This document shows positions 44,344 to 53,055 of a DNA stretch of 64,000 nucleotides, piece after piece. A model generated the notes under the pieces. It was not told the origin of the DNA. It saw nothing but the letters and a program-made list of their open reading frames with translations, and ran no database searches. Source of the stretch: Rudanella sp031411995 (GTDB taxonomy: Bacteria; Bacteroidota; Bacteroidia; Cytophagales; Spirosomataceae); NCBI GenBank assembly GCA_031411995.1, contig JANOCD010000058.1, positions 1-64,000 on the forward strand, written 5' to 3'. Numbering within the stretch: position 1 is the first letter of the stretch; the number at the start of each line of letters is the position of its first letter. Both the position numbers and the translations under genes were made by a program.

Positions 44344-44877
44344 TTATATGTCTAACTTTACTTTGTCTTTGAGAAGTGTTTTCTCATCGGGCGTAAGCTC
44401 ATCCACAAGGGCATACCGCTTCATTTTGGTAATGGCCATTTCATCCATGATGTCCACTACGTTTCTGTAGGTAGACTCTTTGGTTGGCTTAATTACCACC
44501 ACAAACTTATCGGCAGGCACTTTACGACCTTCTGTTAGGATCGCTTTCCGCAGGTCATAACCAAAGCCTACGGTTATAACTTCCGGGTCTTCTGAGGCAG
44601 CTTTCCCGAAAATATAGTGTGCTTTGTTGTCCTTCCCCAGGAAGATCGTCATTACGTTCGAAGCTTTTATTGGCTCCGTTTCTTCTTGCTTTGTTTTATC
44701 CGGCACGTTAAGCGTCATCGACGATGGCTTACTCAGGGTAGTAGCGAGGATGAAAAAGGTAATCAGGAGGAACCCAAGGTCCACCATCGGGGTCATGTCA
44801 ATTTTAGTTGACGCTTTCTTGGCCCTTACCTTACCATCACCTTTACCACCCCCACCGGAGGTGTCTATTTCTGACAT
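44344..44877 (-). CDS. exbD: ExbD/TolR biopolymer transport protein (second copy)
   Basis: A 177-residue ExbD-type motor subunit. A glycine/lysine-rich N-terminus (SGGGGKGDGKVRAKKAST) precedes the single membrane helix with the proton-conducting aspartate in DMTPMVDLGFLLITFFIL, then a periplasmic domain containing IKPTKESTYRNVVDIMDEM. Two different ExbD proteins commonly accompany one ExbB in Bacteroidota. It is 7 bp upstream of tonB and is separated from the first exbD gene by a palindromic element. Confidence 0.93.
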   Translation of the reverse strand: MSEIDTSGGGGKGDGKVRAKKASTKIDMTPMVDLGFLLITFFILATTLSKPSSMTLNVPDKTKQEETEPIKASNVMTIFLGKDNKAHYIFGKAASEDPEVITVGFGYDLRKAILTEGRKVPADKFVVVIKPTKESTYRNVVDIMDEMAITKMKRYALVDELTPDEKTLLKDKVKLDI

Positions 44878-44891
44878 GGTTGCTTCAGAAT

Positions 44892-44990
44892 GTTTATGGT
44901 TTATGATTTATAGTTTATGGTTCATAGGTGTTGGGTTTGAATTTTCTCGCCAGCCAACTATAAACCACAAACTACAAACCATGAACTGTA
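44892..44990. repeat. Palindromic spacer element, GTTTATGGTTTATAG arms (between exbD genes)
   Basis: Left arm 44892-44927 (GTTTATGG-TTTATGAT-TTATAG-TTTATGG-TTCATAG) and right arm 44958-44990 (CTATAAACCACAAACTACAA and on) are imperfect complements around a 30-nt loop. The element fills the whole gap between the stop of one exbD and the start of the next, while the neighbouring tonB gap is only 7 bp. Confidence 0.7.
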
Positions 44991-45617
44991 TTAGTCGTTC
45001 TTCCAGCCTGCCGGGGGCGCTTCCGTCCCCGTAATCAGGTTGAACTTGTTAATATTCTGCGCCTGCAATGTTCCCAGCACGTTTTTGAAATTCGGGAACT
45101 TCGCCAAATTATCCCCTTTCAGGGCAATCCGCAGATCGTTGTTCGCTTTCCGGGCATTAAAAACCCAGTCCTTCAACTCGTTGCCTGCACCAGCACCCGT
45201 CGAATCAACAGGGATACCAGGCTGCTTATAGGCATTACGTTGTTCTGGATCAAGATTCAGAAATGCTCTGAGTTGATTTTTTGGCACACCGAAACTCGAT
45301 AGAATCGAAAACGCTTTTTTCTCTTTCTCGGTAAATGACATGCCGTTGGCGGCCGCAAAGTTGTCGAGCATATCCCGACGTTTTTGCTGATTGTCGATAC
45401 CAAAATAAACGTTTCCTTCTTTGCTCAGGCCAATGGTCATGATGTCCTTATCGGGCACCTTAATACCGGAGATGGACGACGGAGTCTCGATGGTTGCCGC
45501 GTCCTGCACCCGGAACTGGGCAGTCAGGATAAAGAACGTCAGCAGCAGGAACGCTACGTCCACCATCGCGGTCATATCCATTCCGGAGCCGTGCCGTTTG
45601 GTTTTTACTCGTGGCAT
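44991..45617 (-). CDS. exbD: ExbD/TolR biopolymer transport protein (first copy)
   Basis: A 208-residue ExbD-type subunit with the membrane helix motif GMDMTAMVDVAFLLLTFFIL carrying the essential aspartate, and an extended periplasmic domain. Compared with the downstream copy it has an insertion of about 50 residues (~105-155) in the periplasmic part (GIPVDSTGAGAGNELKDW region). It follows exbB after 49 bp. Together with the other ExbD it probably forms a mixed motor complex with ExbB pentamers. Confidence 0.93.
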   Translation of the reverse strand: MPRVKTKRHGSGMDMTAMVDVAFLLLTFFILTAQFRVQDAATIETPSSISGIKVPDKDIMTIGLSKEGNVYFGIDNQQKRRDMLDNFAAANGMSFTEKEKKAFSILSSFGVPKNQLRAFLNLDPEQRNAYKQPGIPVDSTGAGAGNELKDWVFNARKANNDLRIALKGDNLAKFPNFKNVLGTLQAQNINKFNLITGTEAPPAGWKND

Positions 45618-45666
45618 GTGTCGTTACTAATTAAAGTGTAAACTGATAACCAGATTGGCTTCGCGC

Positions 45667-46500
45667 TTAGTTATGAGCGGCAAAGTTTTGCTGGATGCTC
45701 AGACCGATTTCGTCAATGTTGTACGTCAGGGCATCGATGCGGCTTGTGAAATACGCATACATGATGGTTGCGATAGCAGCCGTACCGATACCAACAGCCG
45801 TGTTTACGAGGGCCTCCGAAATACCATTCGATAGAGCCGCCGTGTCGGGCTGACCAGTAGCACCCATTGCCGAGAACGCCCGGATCATACCGATTACCGT
45901 TCCGAGAAGGGCGATCAGCGTAGAAACCGAAGCGAGCGTTGCGATGATAACGAGGTTTTTCTCCAGCATCGGCAACTCAAGGGTTGTAGCCTCTTCCACT
46001 TCTTTCGAGAGAGCGGCTAATTTCTGCTCTTTCGACATTTCGGTGTCTGAAGCCAGTTGCTGATACTTTACCAACGCTGTTTTCACAACATTGCCGATAG
46101 AGCCTTTTTGCTTATCGCACTCACGGATTGCGGTTTCTACTTCGTTTTTGTCGAGCAGGTTTTTAACCTTCAAAACAAAATCATCTACAGAGCCGGAGCC
46201 GTTAGCACGACCAATGGTGATGAAACGTTCAATCGAGAACACCAGCACGCAAAGGAAACAGGTGAACAGGATTGGTACGATAAAACCACCCTTGAAGATG
46301 ATTCCGAAGAAATCGCCAGCCAGAGGCTGCTTTGAGTTGTCGCCATCTTGAAAGTGACTACCGTCACCGAAGATGAGATAGTAAGCCAAGTGACCGATCA
46401 CCAATAAGATCGGGATGACTAATGCCGGGTTTAGGCCACCGGACTTTCTTTTCGGCGCGGCAACTTTGGCGGGTGCTGGAGCAGGATTCTGTGTTTTCAT
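45667..46500 (-). CDS. exbB: ExbB/TolQ/MotA family proton channel
   Basis: A 277-residue inner-membrane stator protein. After a Pro/Ala/Lys-rich tail come a first hydrophobic segment (ALVIPILLVIGHLAYYLIFG), a second (GGFIVPILFTCFLCVLVFSI), and the paired TolQ/ExbB helices (VIIATLASVSTLIALLGTVIGMIRAF and LVNTAVGIGTAAIATIMYAYF). It forms the motor for TonB with the two ExbD proteins. It is the first gene of its run, with a probable promoter box ~120 bp upstream. Confidence 0.95.
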   Translation of the reverse strand: MKTQNPAPAPAKVAAPKRKSGGLNPALVIPILLVIGHLAYYLIFGDGSHFQDGDNSKQPLAGDFFGIIFKGGFIVPILFTCFLCVLVFSIERFITIGRANGSGSVDDFVLKVKNLLDKNEVETAIRECDKQKGSIGNVVKTALVKYQQLASDTEMSKEQKLAALSKEVEEATTLELPMLEKNLVIIATLASVSTLIALLGTVIGMIRAFSAMGATGQPDTAALSNGISEALVNTAVGIGTAAIATIMYAYFTSRIDALTYNIDEIGLSIQQNFAAHN

Positions 46501-46621
46501 TGAACTTGTACTGAAGGGTTAAATTGAAAGTTTGATTTTCGCTCGTCAAAAAAAGTCAAAAATTTTACAACGGCGGCTTTTACTGCAATAAAATTTTGGT
46601 GAACATGCGTTAAGCCTTAGA

Positions 46622-46629
46622 CAAAAGTA
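46622..46629 (-). promoter_or_regulatory. Promoter -7 box (TACTTTTG) upstream of exbB
   Basis: Minus-strand TACTTTTG matches TAnnTTTG, 122 bp before the exbB start. No clear -33 element. Confidence 0.35.
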
Positions 46630-47193
46630 GGGCTTTGAATGCAATACGATGCAAGTGCTTCGACCAAAAAAATTCAACCCGTGTAGTAGTTCACAAATAG
46701 GCGGTATAACTTTATCAAGAAAAACGGCCTATTGAATTCGTCTGCTTTTTAGCCTTAACGGCTTGTCTCTTAGGAGTTCGTCGCTAATTCTCCACTAAAG
46801 AGAAATTGTAATTTTGGGGGGCTTTTATTCATCGTGTTTTCAATAGGTTTTATCATGAACATTATCTGCATTAATAAAAAGTTGCTCTTTTAGATAGATG
46901 CACACGCCTTATTGAATGCATAAAAGCCAGTTGTTAAAATACCATGAACTCATTTTAGATGCTCAAACGCTCCTGGTAACGCATCAGGAAGTCATTTTAT
47001 ATACCATATAAAAAACAAGACTACAAAACAATTGTTAACAGCCACTAAATCGCGTTTTTGTCTAACCCTATGCAACTGTAGCTAACCAAAAACCCTATTT
47101 TTACCTTTTATTTGTCTAATATCTAGCATAACAACCTATGATATGGCCGGATTTTTGCTGAACACTCTACTAAACCAGTATGCAACGTTTTTT

Positions 47194-47220
47194 CCTCTAT
47201 ACTCAGTCTACGTATAGAGG
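47194..47220 (+). promoter_or_regulatory. Hairpin in the presumed leader of the surface-protein gene
   Basis: CCTCTATAC (47194-47202) pairs exactly with GTATAGAGG (47212-47220) around a 9-nt loop, preceded by TTTTTT. It lies 68 bp before the ATG. It may be a leader structure or a terminator for minus-strand transcripts; no known riboswitch pattern is evident. Confidence 0.4.
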
Positions 47221-47288
47221 CATTTAATGCTCTTGCTATCTATATCAAGTACTTTATTTTTAGGTGCGTAATTGCCCATTCGTTTGTT

Positions 47289-50200
47289 ATGAAACAGAGA
47301 CTGCTTTACCAACTTATTTGGTTGACCGTGTGTGTGGGTTTGATTAGTGGAGGACGAATCATGGCGCAGTCCATTACAACCATTGGACCTCTTAGCCCGC
47401 TCACCTGTGCTCCTCCGGGTTCATCTGTCACCGTACCCTTTTCGGTAACAGGGGTTTTTGGACCTAACAACATATTTACAGCTCAACTCTCTGATAATGG
47501 AGGTAATTTCCCGGCAAGCCCTACTGTTTTGGCTTCCCGAACCGTCAGCCCAATCTCCAACACAAGTTATTCTCTGATTGGATCAATTCCAGCCAACTCT
47601 ATACCCGGCAACTACCGAATTCGGGTTGTTTCGAGTGTTCCGTCGCGAACAAGCTTAACGTTAGCCATAGGGGTGTCACCGGCCGCACCAACGGCAAATA
47701 GGGCCAGCCCCAGCGGACAGATTTGCGCTGGAACACCTATTTCATTAACAGCTTCCGGCAGCAACCTAAAATGGTTTGCACCAGGCAATGTTTTGGTAGC
47801 CAACAACGTAACTACTTATAGCTTCGCGCCACCTGCACCCGGAACGTATACGTACACGGTTACTCAATTAATTGGCGTATGCGAAAGTCCGGGGCAACCT
47901 GTTACAGTCACTGTAACTGCTAAATCGCTCAATCCCATTACACCAGCCCAACCCAATTATTGTTTAGGTATTCCGGGTGCTCCGCTCAATGCCACCGGCA
48001 CCAACCTGCGGTGGTATGGAACCAACATCAACAACCCAACGCCCACGACTACGGCCACGACTCCACCAACTACTTCGCCGGGCGCGATTGGGCCGTTTTA
48101 TGTCAGCCAGAACACTAATGGTTGCGAAAGCGATCGCATTGGCATACCCGTTTCAGTGAACCCTTTACCCAGTGCTCCTTCGGTTACGGCATCGCAAACC
48201 TTTTGCCAAAGTTCAACCTCACAACAGCTTTCACCAACGGGAGTAGGATTCCGCTGGTACAATGCCAACGGTATACTGTTGGCCAACAATGGTGCGTCTC
48301 CCTCGCAAAACCTCAGTACTCCAGGCAGCACAACCTATTTGGTGAGTGCCGTGTCGAATGGGTGCGAGAGTGCAACAAAATCCCAGGTGGTGGCAACTGT
48401 TGCAGCCAGTCCGGCAGCAATTGCCCCGGTTTCATTGGTGTATTGTGAAACAGCCCGCCCAGCGGCACTCGCAGTTAGCGGTACCAATGTCCGCTGGTAT
48501 TCTGATGCGGCTGGCACTGTTCCAATCAGCACGCCGACGGTGCCTGTAAGCCCTGCAACCTATACATACTATGTTCGGCAGTTCGACGCGAATAATTGTG
48601 GTAGTGCCCCGTCGTCGTATGGAATACGGGTTGCGGGCACTCCAGCAACCCCCGTTGTTACCACTGATTTGAGCCGATGCCTTAACGAAACGCCCCGCTC
48701 TCTCTCGGCCAACGGCACCAATCTGAGCTGGTTCGACAATGCAGGAACGGGCCTGCCCGGCGCACCAGCTCCGCCAACATCAGCCACAGGGACAGTTACT
48801 TACCGGGTTTCACAAACCAATGCGGATGGCTGTGTGAGTGCACGAGCCACCGCCACTATTACAATCAATTCAATTCCCACTGCGCCAACCACTACGACTC
48901 CACCCGATTTTTGCGAAGGTAAACCTGCTCCGGTTCTGAGTGCTTCAGGGCAAAATTTGCGCTGGTATAGTTTAAATGCGACGGGCGGTCAATTCACCAC
49001 TTCGCCCACCCTCGTTAATAATATCCTTGTTGGCGTAAGCAATTATTACGTTTCTCAGGTGGTGAATGGTTGCGAAAGTCCACGCACGGCCATTCCGGTC
49101 ACGGTAAAAGACACACCGGGTGCTCCGGGGATCGCTAATTTAGCCTTTTGCCAAAATTCACCTGCGCCTACTCTGAATGCCACAACAGTGCCAAATGCTA
49201 CGTTGGCATGGGCCACAACGCCATCGGGTGCAACGTCGGCAACGCCCCCTGTTGTGCCGAATGGCAGTGCCCAGATTTATCCATACTATGTGTTCCAACG
49301 ATTAAATGGATGCGATGGTCCGCAGGTTATGCTAACCGTGACGGTGAAGCCTTTACCGGGTGCGCCTACCACTTTTCCGCTCGATCTATGTCAGAACGGC
49401 GGTTCACGACCCATTCAGGCACAGGGAAACAACCTGCGCTATTATGACCCGGCCGGTAATGGGTCGGGCGGAGCACCAAGCCCCCCCACAAACAATGTGG
49501 GCAACTTTACGTATCAGGTATCGCAAATTATGAACGAATGCGAAGGGCCACGGGCGAATTTGGCAGTAACGGTATTTGCTTTACCCGCTCCCCCTGCCGT
49601 TGCCGATATTTTTTATTGCAAGCCTCAGCAAGACCAACCAGCCCAATCGGTGCCAGCAGTGACAGCTCAGGGTCAAAACCTACGCTGGTATAATTCGGAC
49701 GGAAATCAGTTTTCGAGTGCCCCAACTCCCCCCATCGACCAGGTACGGACGTTTAGCTTTCAGGTTTCGCAAACCGTGAACAATTGCGAGGGAAGCCGCG
49801 CCACCCTTAACGTAACCATCCGAACTACGCCCGCACCCGTGGCCAGCGTAACATCGGTGAGCTATTGCCGCAACGATCAGGCTACGCCCCTACAGGCAAC
49901 AGCCGAATCGGGAGCCAGCCTGCGCTGGATCGACCCCAATGGTAATCTAACCAACGACGCACCCACCCCGATTACACTGAACGCAACCGCACCGGGTGGC
50001 CGGATTTTCAGCGTCTATCAAATTGGATCCAATGGCTGCTACAGTCCCCGCACTCCGATCAGGCTCTTTGTCAATACAAATCCGACCTTATCGCTGTTTG
50101 GGTCAACCACTATCAATCTTGGACGCACAACCCCTTTGCAACTTCGCTTCACGGGAGTGCCTCCGTTTAATTTCGCCCTGTCAGATGGAACAGCGGGCAC

Positions 50201-51161
50201 ATCAGCCGATACGATTACAACGGTGAATGTGATGCCTGCCCAGACAACGGTTTTTCAGGTGGCCAGCGTAACCAACATTTGTGGTCAGGGCTTACCGGGA
50301 AACCCCGCCACGGCCACTGTTAGTGTTAAGATTCCAACCATTTCCACAGGTTCTTTACCCAATTCTGTTGTTTGTGCAGGCACCAGCCTGTCGGTTCCAT
50401 TCACTACAACTGGTGAGTTTAACCAGGGTAACATTTTCCGGGTAGAGATAGCCACCGATACAACCAGCCGGGTTTCCACCACAGTTGGGGTTGGGAATGC
50501 GCAGGAAGGGCCAATTACCATATCGCTGCCTATCAGCTTGTCGGCAGGGTCATATTATGTGCGGGTGGTGGGGTCTAATCCAGGCATTGCTGTGTTGGGT
50601 CGTCCCAGCCCGGTCATACTCAGTATCAGATCTTTACCAACAGCAACTTTATCAGGAACCCAGGATGTCTACGAGGGAACAGCGGCTAAATTAAACGTAG
50701 CATTTACGGGCGATGGCCCCTGGACATTTTCGTATGCTGACAGTTTGCGTAGTACAAGCGTTACCACCAATGCGAATCCCCACATTTTGGAAGTCCGTCC
50801 GCTCCGCAACAGCACCTACAAACTGGTGTCGGTTAGTAATAATTGCGGAGACGGTAGTGTTTCGGGGACGGCTACACTCCGTATTTTGGAACTACTTGGC
50901 GTTGACGATGATCTGCTTAAATCATCGGTCAAGGCATATCCAGTTCCAACCACGTCGGCCCTAACGGTAGAAATTGACCTGCCTTTACAACGAAATCCGG
51001 CCCAACTGACTATTATTGATGCGAATGGCCGGGCTATTGTACAGCGTGTTACCCGCGACCGGAAAACCACGCTCGACCTCGGCCGTCAACCTGCTGGAAT
51101 TTACCTGTTGAACATTCGGGTGGGCGATAAACAAACTACGCAACGAGTACTGAAACAGTGA
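47289..51161 (+). CDS. Large secreted Ig_7-repeat surface protein with T9SS sorting domain
   Basis: A 1290-residue secreted protein. A signal peptide (LTVCVGLISGGRIMAQ) is followed by an N-terminal beta domain (~28-130) and about ten repeats of ~80-90 residues of the CHU_C-associated Ig-like (Ig_7) type, each with a Cys near the start (QICAG, NYCLGIPG, TFCQSS, VYCETA), an NLRWY-like centre, a TYxVSQ strand and a GCES-type Cys end. Two further beta domains, the second resembling the N-terminal one (SVTVPFSVTG versus SLSVPFTTTG), precede a type A T9SS domain (KAYPVPTTSALTVEI...LGRQPAGIYLLNI). Such proteins are adhesins or glycan-binding surface proteins; no enzyme domain is visible. A 788-bp non-coding region lies upstream. 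Confidence 0.92.
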   Translation: MKQRLLYQLIWLTVCVGLISGGRIMAQSITTIGPLSPLTCAPPGSSVTVPFSVTGVFGPNNIFTAQLSDNGGNFPASPTVLASRTVSPISNTSYSLIGSIPANSIPGNYRIRVVSSVPSRTSLTLAIGVSPAAPTANRASPSGQICAGTPISLTASGSNLKWFAPGNVLVANNVTTYSFAPPAPGTYTYTVTQLIGVCESPGQPVTVTVTAKSLNPITPAQPNYCLGIPGAPLNATGTNLRWYGTNINNPTPTTTATTPPTTSPGAIGPFYVSQNTNGCESDRIGIPVSVNPLPSAPSVTASQTFCQSSTSQQLSPTGVGFRWYNANGILLANNGASPSQNLSTPGSTTYLVSAVSNGCESATKSQVVATVAASPAAIAPVSLVYCETARPAALAVSGTNVRWYSDAAGTVPISTPTVPVSPATYTYYVRQFDANNCGSAPSSYGIRVAGTPATPVVTTDLSRCLNETPRSLSANGTNLSWFDNAGTGLPGAPAPPTSATGTVTYRVSQTNADGCVSARATATITINSIPTAPTTTTPPDFCEGKPAPVLSASGQNLRWYSLNATGGQFTTSPTLVNNILVGVSNYYVSQVVNGCESPRTAIPVTVKDTPGAPGIANLAFCQNSPAPTLNATTVPNATLAWATTPSGATSATPPVVPNGSAQIYPYYVFQRLNGCDGPQVMLTVTVKPLPGAPTTFPLDLCQNGGSRPIQAQGNNLRYYDPAGNGSGGAPSPPTNNVGNFTYQVSQIMNECEGPRANLAVTVFALPAPPAVADIFYCKPQQDQPAQSVPAVTAQGQNLRWYNSDGNQFSSAPTPPIDQVRTFSFQVSQTVNNCEGSRATLNVTIRTTPAPVASVTSVSYCRNDQATPLQATAESGASLRWIDPNGNLTNDAPTPITLNATAPGGRIFSVYQIGSNGCYSPRTPIRLFVNTNPTLSLFGSTTINLGRTTPLQLRFTGVPPFNFALSDGTAGTSADTITTVNVMPAQTTVFQVASVTNICGQGLPGNPATATVSVKIPTISTGSLPNSVVCAGTSLSVPFTTTGEFNQGNIFRVEIATDTTSRVSTTVGVGNAQEGPITISLPISLSAGSYYVRVVGSNPGIAVLGRPSPVILSIRSLPTATLSGTQDVYEGTAAKLNVAFTGDGPWTFSYADSLRSTSVTTNANPHILEVRPLRNSTYKLVSVSNNCGDGSVSGTATLRILELLGVDDDLLKSSVKAYPVPTTSALTVEIDLPLQRNPAQLTIIDANGRAIVQRVTRDRKTTLDLGRQPAGIYLLNIRVGDKQTTQRVLKQ

Positions 51162-51165
51162 GCCG

Positions 51166-51618
51166 TTGACCCAAACTGTGTTTTTCTCCGATGACTATTT
51201 CATGAACGCAGCTCTGCAATTGGCAGGGCAGGCCGCCGAAGCGGGCGAAATTCCGGTTGGGGCCGTTGTGGTTAGCAACAACCGAATCATTGGGAAAGGC
51301 TATAACCAAACCGAGCGACTTCAGGACGTAACCGCTCATGCCGAAATTCTGGCTATCTCTGCCGCATCCAATTATCTGAACGCCAAATACCTGACTGACT
51401 GCACCTTATATGTTACGCTGGAACCATGCGTGATGTGTGCAGGGGCCTTGTTCTGGTCGCAAATAAGCCGACTCGTCATCGGAGCCAACGACGAAAAGCG
51501 GGGCTACGCCCGCATTCAACCGTCACTGCTCCATCCCAAAACACGCATTGAAACAGGCATTCTGGCCGACGAAAGCCGGGCCTTGTTAACGGAGTTCTTC
51601 CGAGGAATGCGAGGCTAA
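51166..51618 (+). CDS. tadA: tRNA-specific adenosine deaminase (TadA-like nucleoside deaminase)
   Basis: A 150-residue zinc deaminase that converts A34 to inosine in tRNA-Arg. The zinc motif HAEILA (His plus the proton-shuttle Glu) and PCVMCAGALFWSQI (two Cys ligands) are complete, as is IPVGAVVV. The start is TTG at 51166, only 4 bp after the previous stop; the next ATG (51202) would remove the first helix, which is normally present. The short gap suggests co-transcription with the surface-protein gene, although the functions are unrelated. A palindromic element follows the stop codon. Confidence 0.9.
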   Translation: MTQTVFFSDDYFMNAALQLAGQAAEAGEIPVGAVVVSNNRIIGKGYNQTERLQDVTAHAEILAISAASNYLNAKYLTDCTLYVTLEPCVMCAGALFWSQISRLVIGANDEKRGYARIQPSLLHPKTRIETGILADESRALLTEFFRGMRG

Positions 51619-51708
51619 AAGTGAAAGAGCGAAAGAGCAAAAGAGTGTAATCGTGATTCTGGCTTACGCGCCACTTCCGCTCTTTCACTCTTTCGCTCTT
51701 TCACTTTT
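51617..51708. repeat. Palindromic spacer element, GTGAAAGAGCG family, copy 3
   Basis: Left arm 51617-51647 (AAAAGTGAAAGAGCGAAAGA and on) and right arm 51678-51708 (CGCTCTTTCACTCTTTCGCT and on, ending TTTCACTTTT) are near-perfect complements with a ~30-nt unique loop. The element starts at the tadA stop codon. It is the most complete of the three copies. Confidence 0.8.
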
Positions 51709-51780
51709 GCCGGTGAACATAAACCAAACCCTTCGTGTTAATCCGTCGAACGATTAATCTCATCAAAATCAATTTATACA

Positions 51781-52392
51781 ATGGCATTCGTATTAGACCC
51801 GTTACCCTATCCGAGCGATTCGCTCGAACCTAACATTGACCAGCAGACTATGGAGATTCACCACGGCAAGCACCACAATGCTTACGTGACAAACCTCAAC
51901 AATGCGGTGGCTGGCACCGAAATGGAAAGCAAAACCGTTGAAGAGTTGCTGGCTACTATCAGCCAACACCCGGTGGCGGTTCGTAACAACGGCGGTGGTC
52001 ATTACAACCATACCCTGTTCTGGAACATTTTGTCGGGTAACGGTGGAGGGCAACCTGTTGGCGATCTAGCTGCGGCTATCGACCAGAAATTTGGCTCTTT
52101 CGATGCCTTCAAAGAAGAGTTCACGAAAGCCGCCACCACCCGTTTTGGCTCTGGCTGGGCTTGGTTAATCGCCACCGGCGATGGTCAGGTAGCCGTTACC
52201 TCGACACCAAATCAGGATAATCCGCTGATGGATATTGCCGAAGCGAAAGGTTTTCCAATCATCGGCCTCGATGTGTGGGAACACGCATATTACCTCAAAT
52301 ACCAAAACAAACGCCCTGATTACATCGGTGCCTTCTGGAACATTGTGGACTGGAATGCTGCCGAAAAACGGTATCAGCAAGGGAATAAATAG
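51781..52392 (+). CDS. Superoxide dismutase (Mn/Fe family)
   Basis: A 203-residue cytoplasmic enzyme that dismutates superoxide. The metal ligands are visible: His in IHHGKHHNAY near residue 28, His in GGGHYNHTLFW, and Asp and His in LDVWEHAYYLKY. The GGG before HYNH and the Gln in TPNQDNPLM in the second half are closer to the Mn-type pattern, but a cambialistic enzyme cannot be excluded. There is no signal peptide. The gene stands alone between two palindromic elements, so it is probably monocistronic. Confidence 0.95.
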   Translation: MAFVLDPLPYPSDSLEPNIDQQTMEIHHGKHHNAYVTNLNNAVAGTEMESKTVEELLATISQHPVAVRNNGGGHYNHTLFWNILSGNGGGQPVGDLAAAIDQKFGSFDAFKEEFTKAATTRFGSGWAWLIATGDGQVAVTSTPNQDNPLMDIAEAKGFPIIGLDVWEHAYYLKYQNKRPDYIGAFWNIVDWNAAEKRYQQGNK

Positions 52393-52399
52393 TGATTAT

Positions 52400-52513
52400 G
52401 TCTGAACCAGGATTTTTAGAATTAGAAAGATTAAACAAGATGGACTTCGTAGTTCATTTTAGCGTCAGCCATCTTGTTTAATCGTAGAAATCTTGTAAAA
52501 CCCTGGTTCAGAC
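52400..52513. repeat. Palindromic spacer element, GTCTGAACCAGG arms
   Basis: The outer arms GTCTGAACCAGG (52400-52411) and CCTGGTTCAGAC (52502-52513) and the inner arms GATTAAACAAGATGG (52429-52443) and CCATCTTGTTTAATC (52469-52483) are perfectly complementary, with degenerate AGATTAxA units between them and a 25-nt loop. It lies between the superoxide dismutase and DUF2480 genes, ending 8 bp before the latter's start. Similar sequences ending in GGTTCAGAC are, from memory, common in Bacteroidota genomes. Confidence 0.75.
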
Positions 52514-52521
52514 TTTTATTT

Positions 52522-53055
52522 ATGGAAATCATCAACCGCGTGGCCAATAGTGGGCTTGTTACGCTCGATCTGGAGGCCTACTACCATCCCGGCGAACGGG
52601 TAGTTTATGATCTGAAAGACAACCTGTTTATGGGGTTGATTCTGAAGGAAAAAGATTTTCGTGAGTTTCTGAAAACCCACGACTGGAGTCAGTACGAGGG
52701 AAAAAATGTGGCCGTAACCTGCTCTGAGGATGCCATTGTACCTACCTGGGCCTATATGCTTCTGACCCTGCATCTGCAACCTTATGCCAACACGGTTGTG
52801 TTCGGATCGTTACAGGATTTGGACGAGAAGCTCTATTTTGATGCCATTGCCCACATCAATCCCGACGACTACCGGGATGCCCGTGTGGTGATCAAAGGAT
52901 GCAGCAAAGTCCCTGTTCCAACGGCGGCTTATGTCGAAATTACGCGGGTGCTCAAGCCCGTTGTGCAATCGTTGCTGTTTGGCGAGCCTTGCAGCACGGT
53001 GCCTCTCTTTAAACGCCCGAAAGTAGCCTTGCCGACGGTGTCAGTCTCTCAGTAA
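52522..53055 (+). CDS. DUF2480 family protein
   Basis: A 177-residue cytoplasmic protein that begins MEIINRVANSGLVTLDLEAY and includes KDNLFMGLILKEKDFREFLK and AIVPTWAYMLLTL, characteristic of DUF2480 proteins found in Bacteroidota. No catalytic motif or membrane segment is recognised. The upstream in-frame ATG (52474) is within the palindromic element, so Met at 52522 is preferred. Its end overlaps the convergent rnhB gene by 15 bp. Confidence 0.85.
   Translation: MEIINRVANSGLVTLDLEAYYHPGERVVYDLKDNLFMGLILKEKDFREFLKTHDWSQYEGKNVAVTCSEDAIVPTWAYMLLTLHLQPYANTVVFGSLQDLDEKLYFDAIAHINPDDYRDARVVIKGCSKVPVPTAAYVEITRVLKPVVQSLLFGEPCSTVPLFKRPKVALPTVSVSQ

Larger units (their letters stand above)
46501..47288. 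other. 788-bp non-coding region between exbB and a large surface protein gene
   Basis: An AT-rich region with many stops in all frames; no gene could be supported. It contains a TACTTTTG box on the minus strand (46622-46629) that fits exbB, and a 9-bp stem hairpin (47194-47220) on the leader side of the plus-strand gene. Otherwise nothing recognisable is seen. Confidence 0.6.

Noticed and set aside
47289..51161. SprB-type gliding adhesin
   Set aside because: The repeats are of the Ig_7 type and the tail is a type A sorting domain; SprB-specific repeats and type B ends are not seen, and no gliding genes are near.
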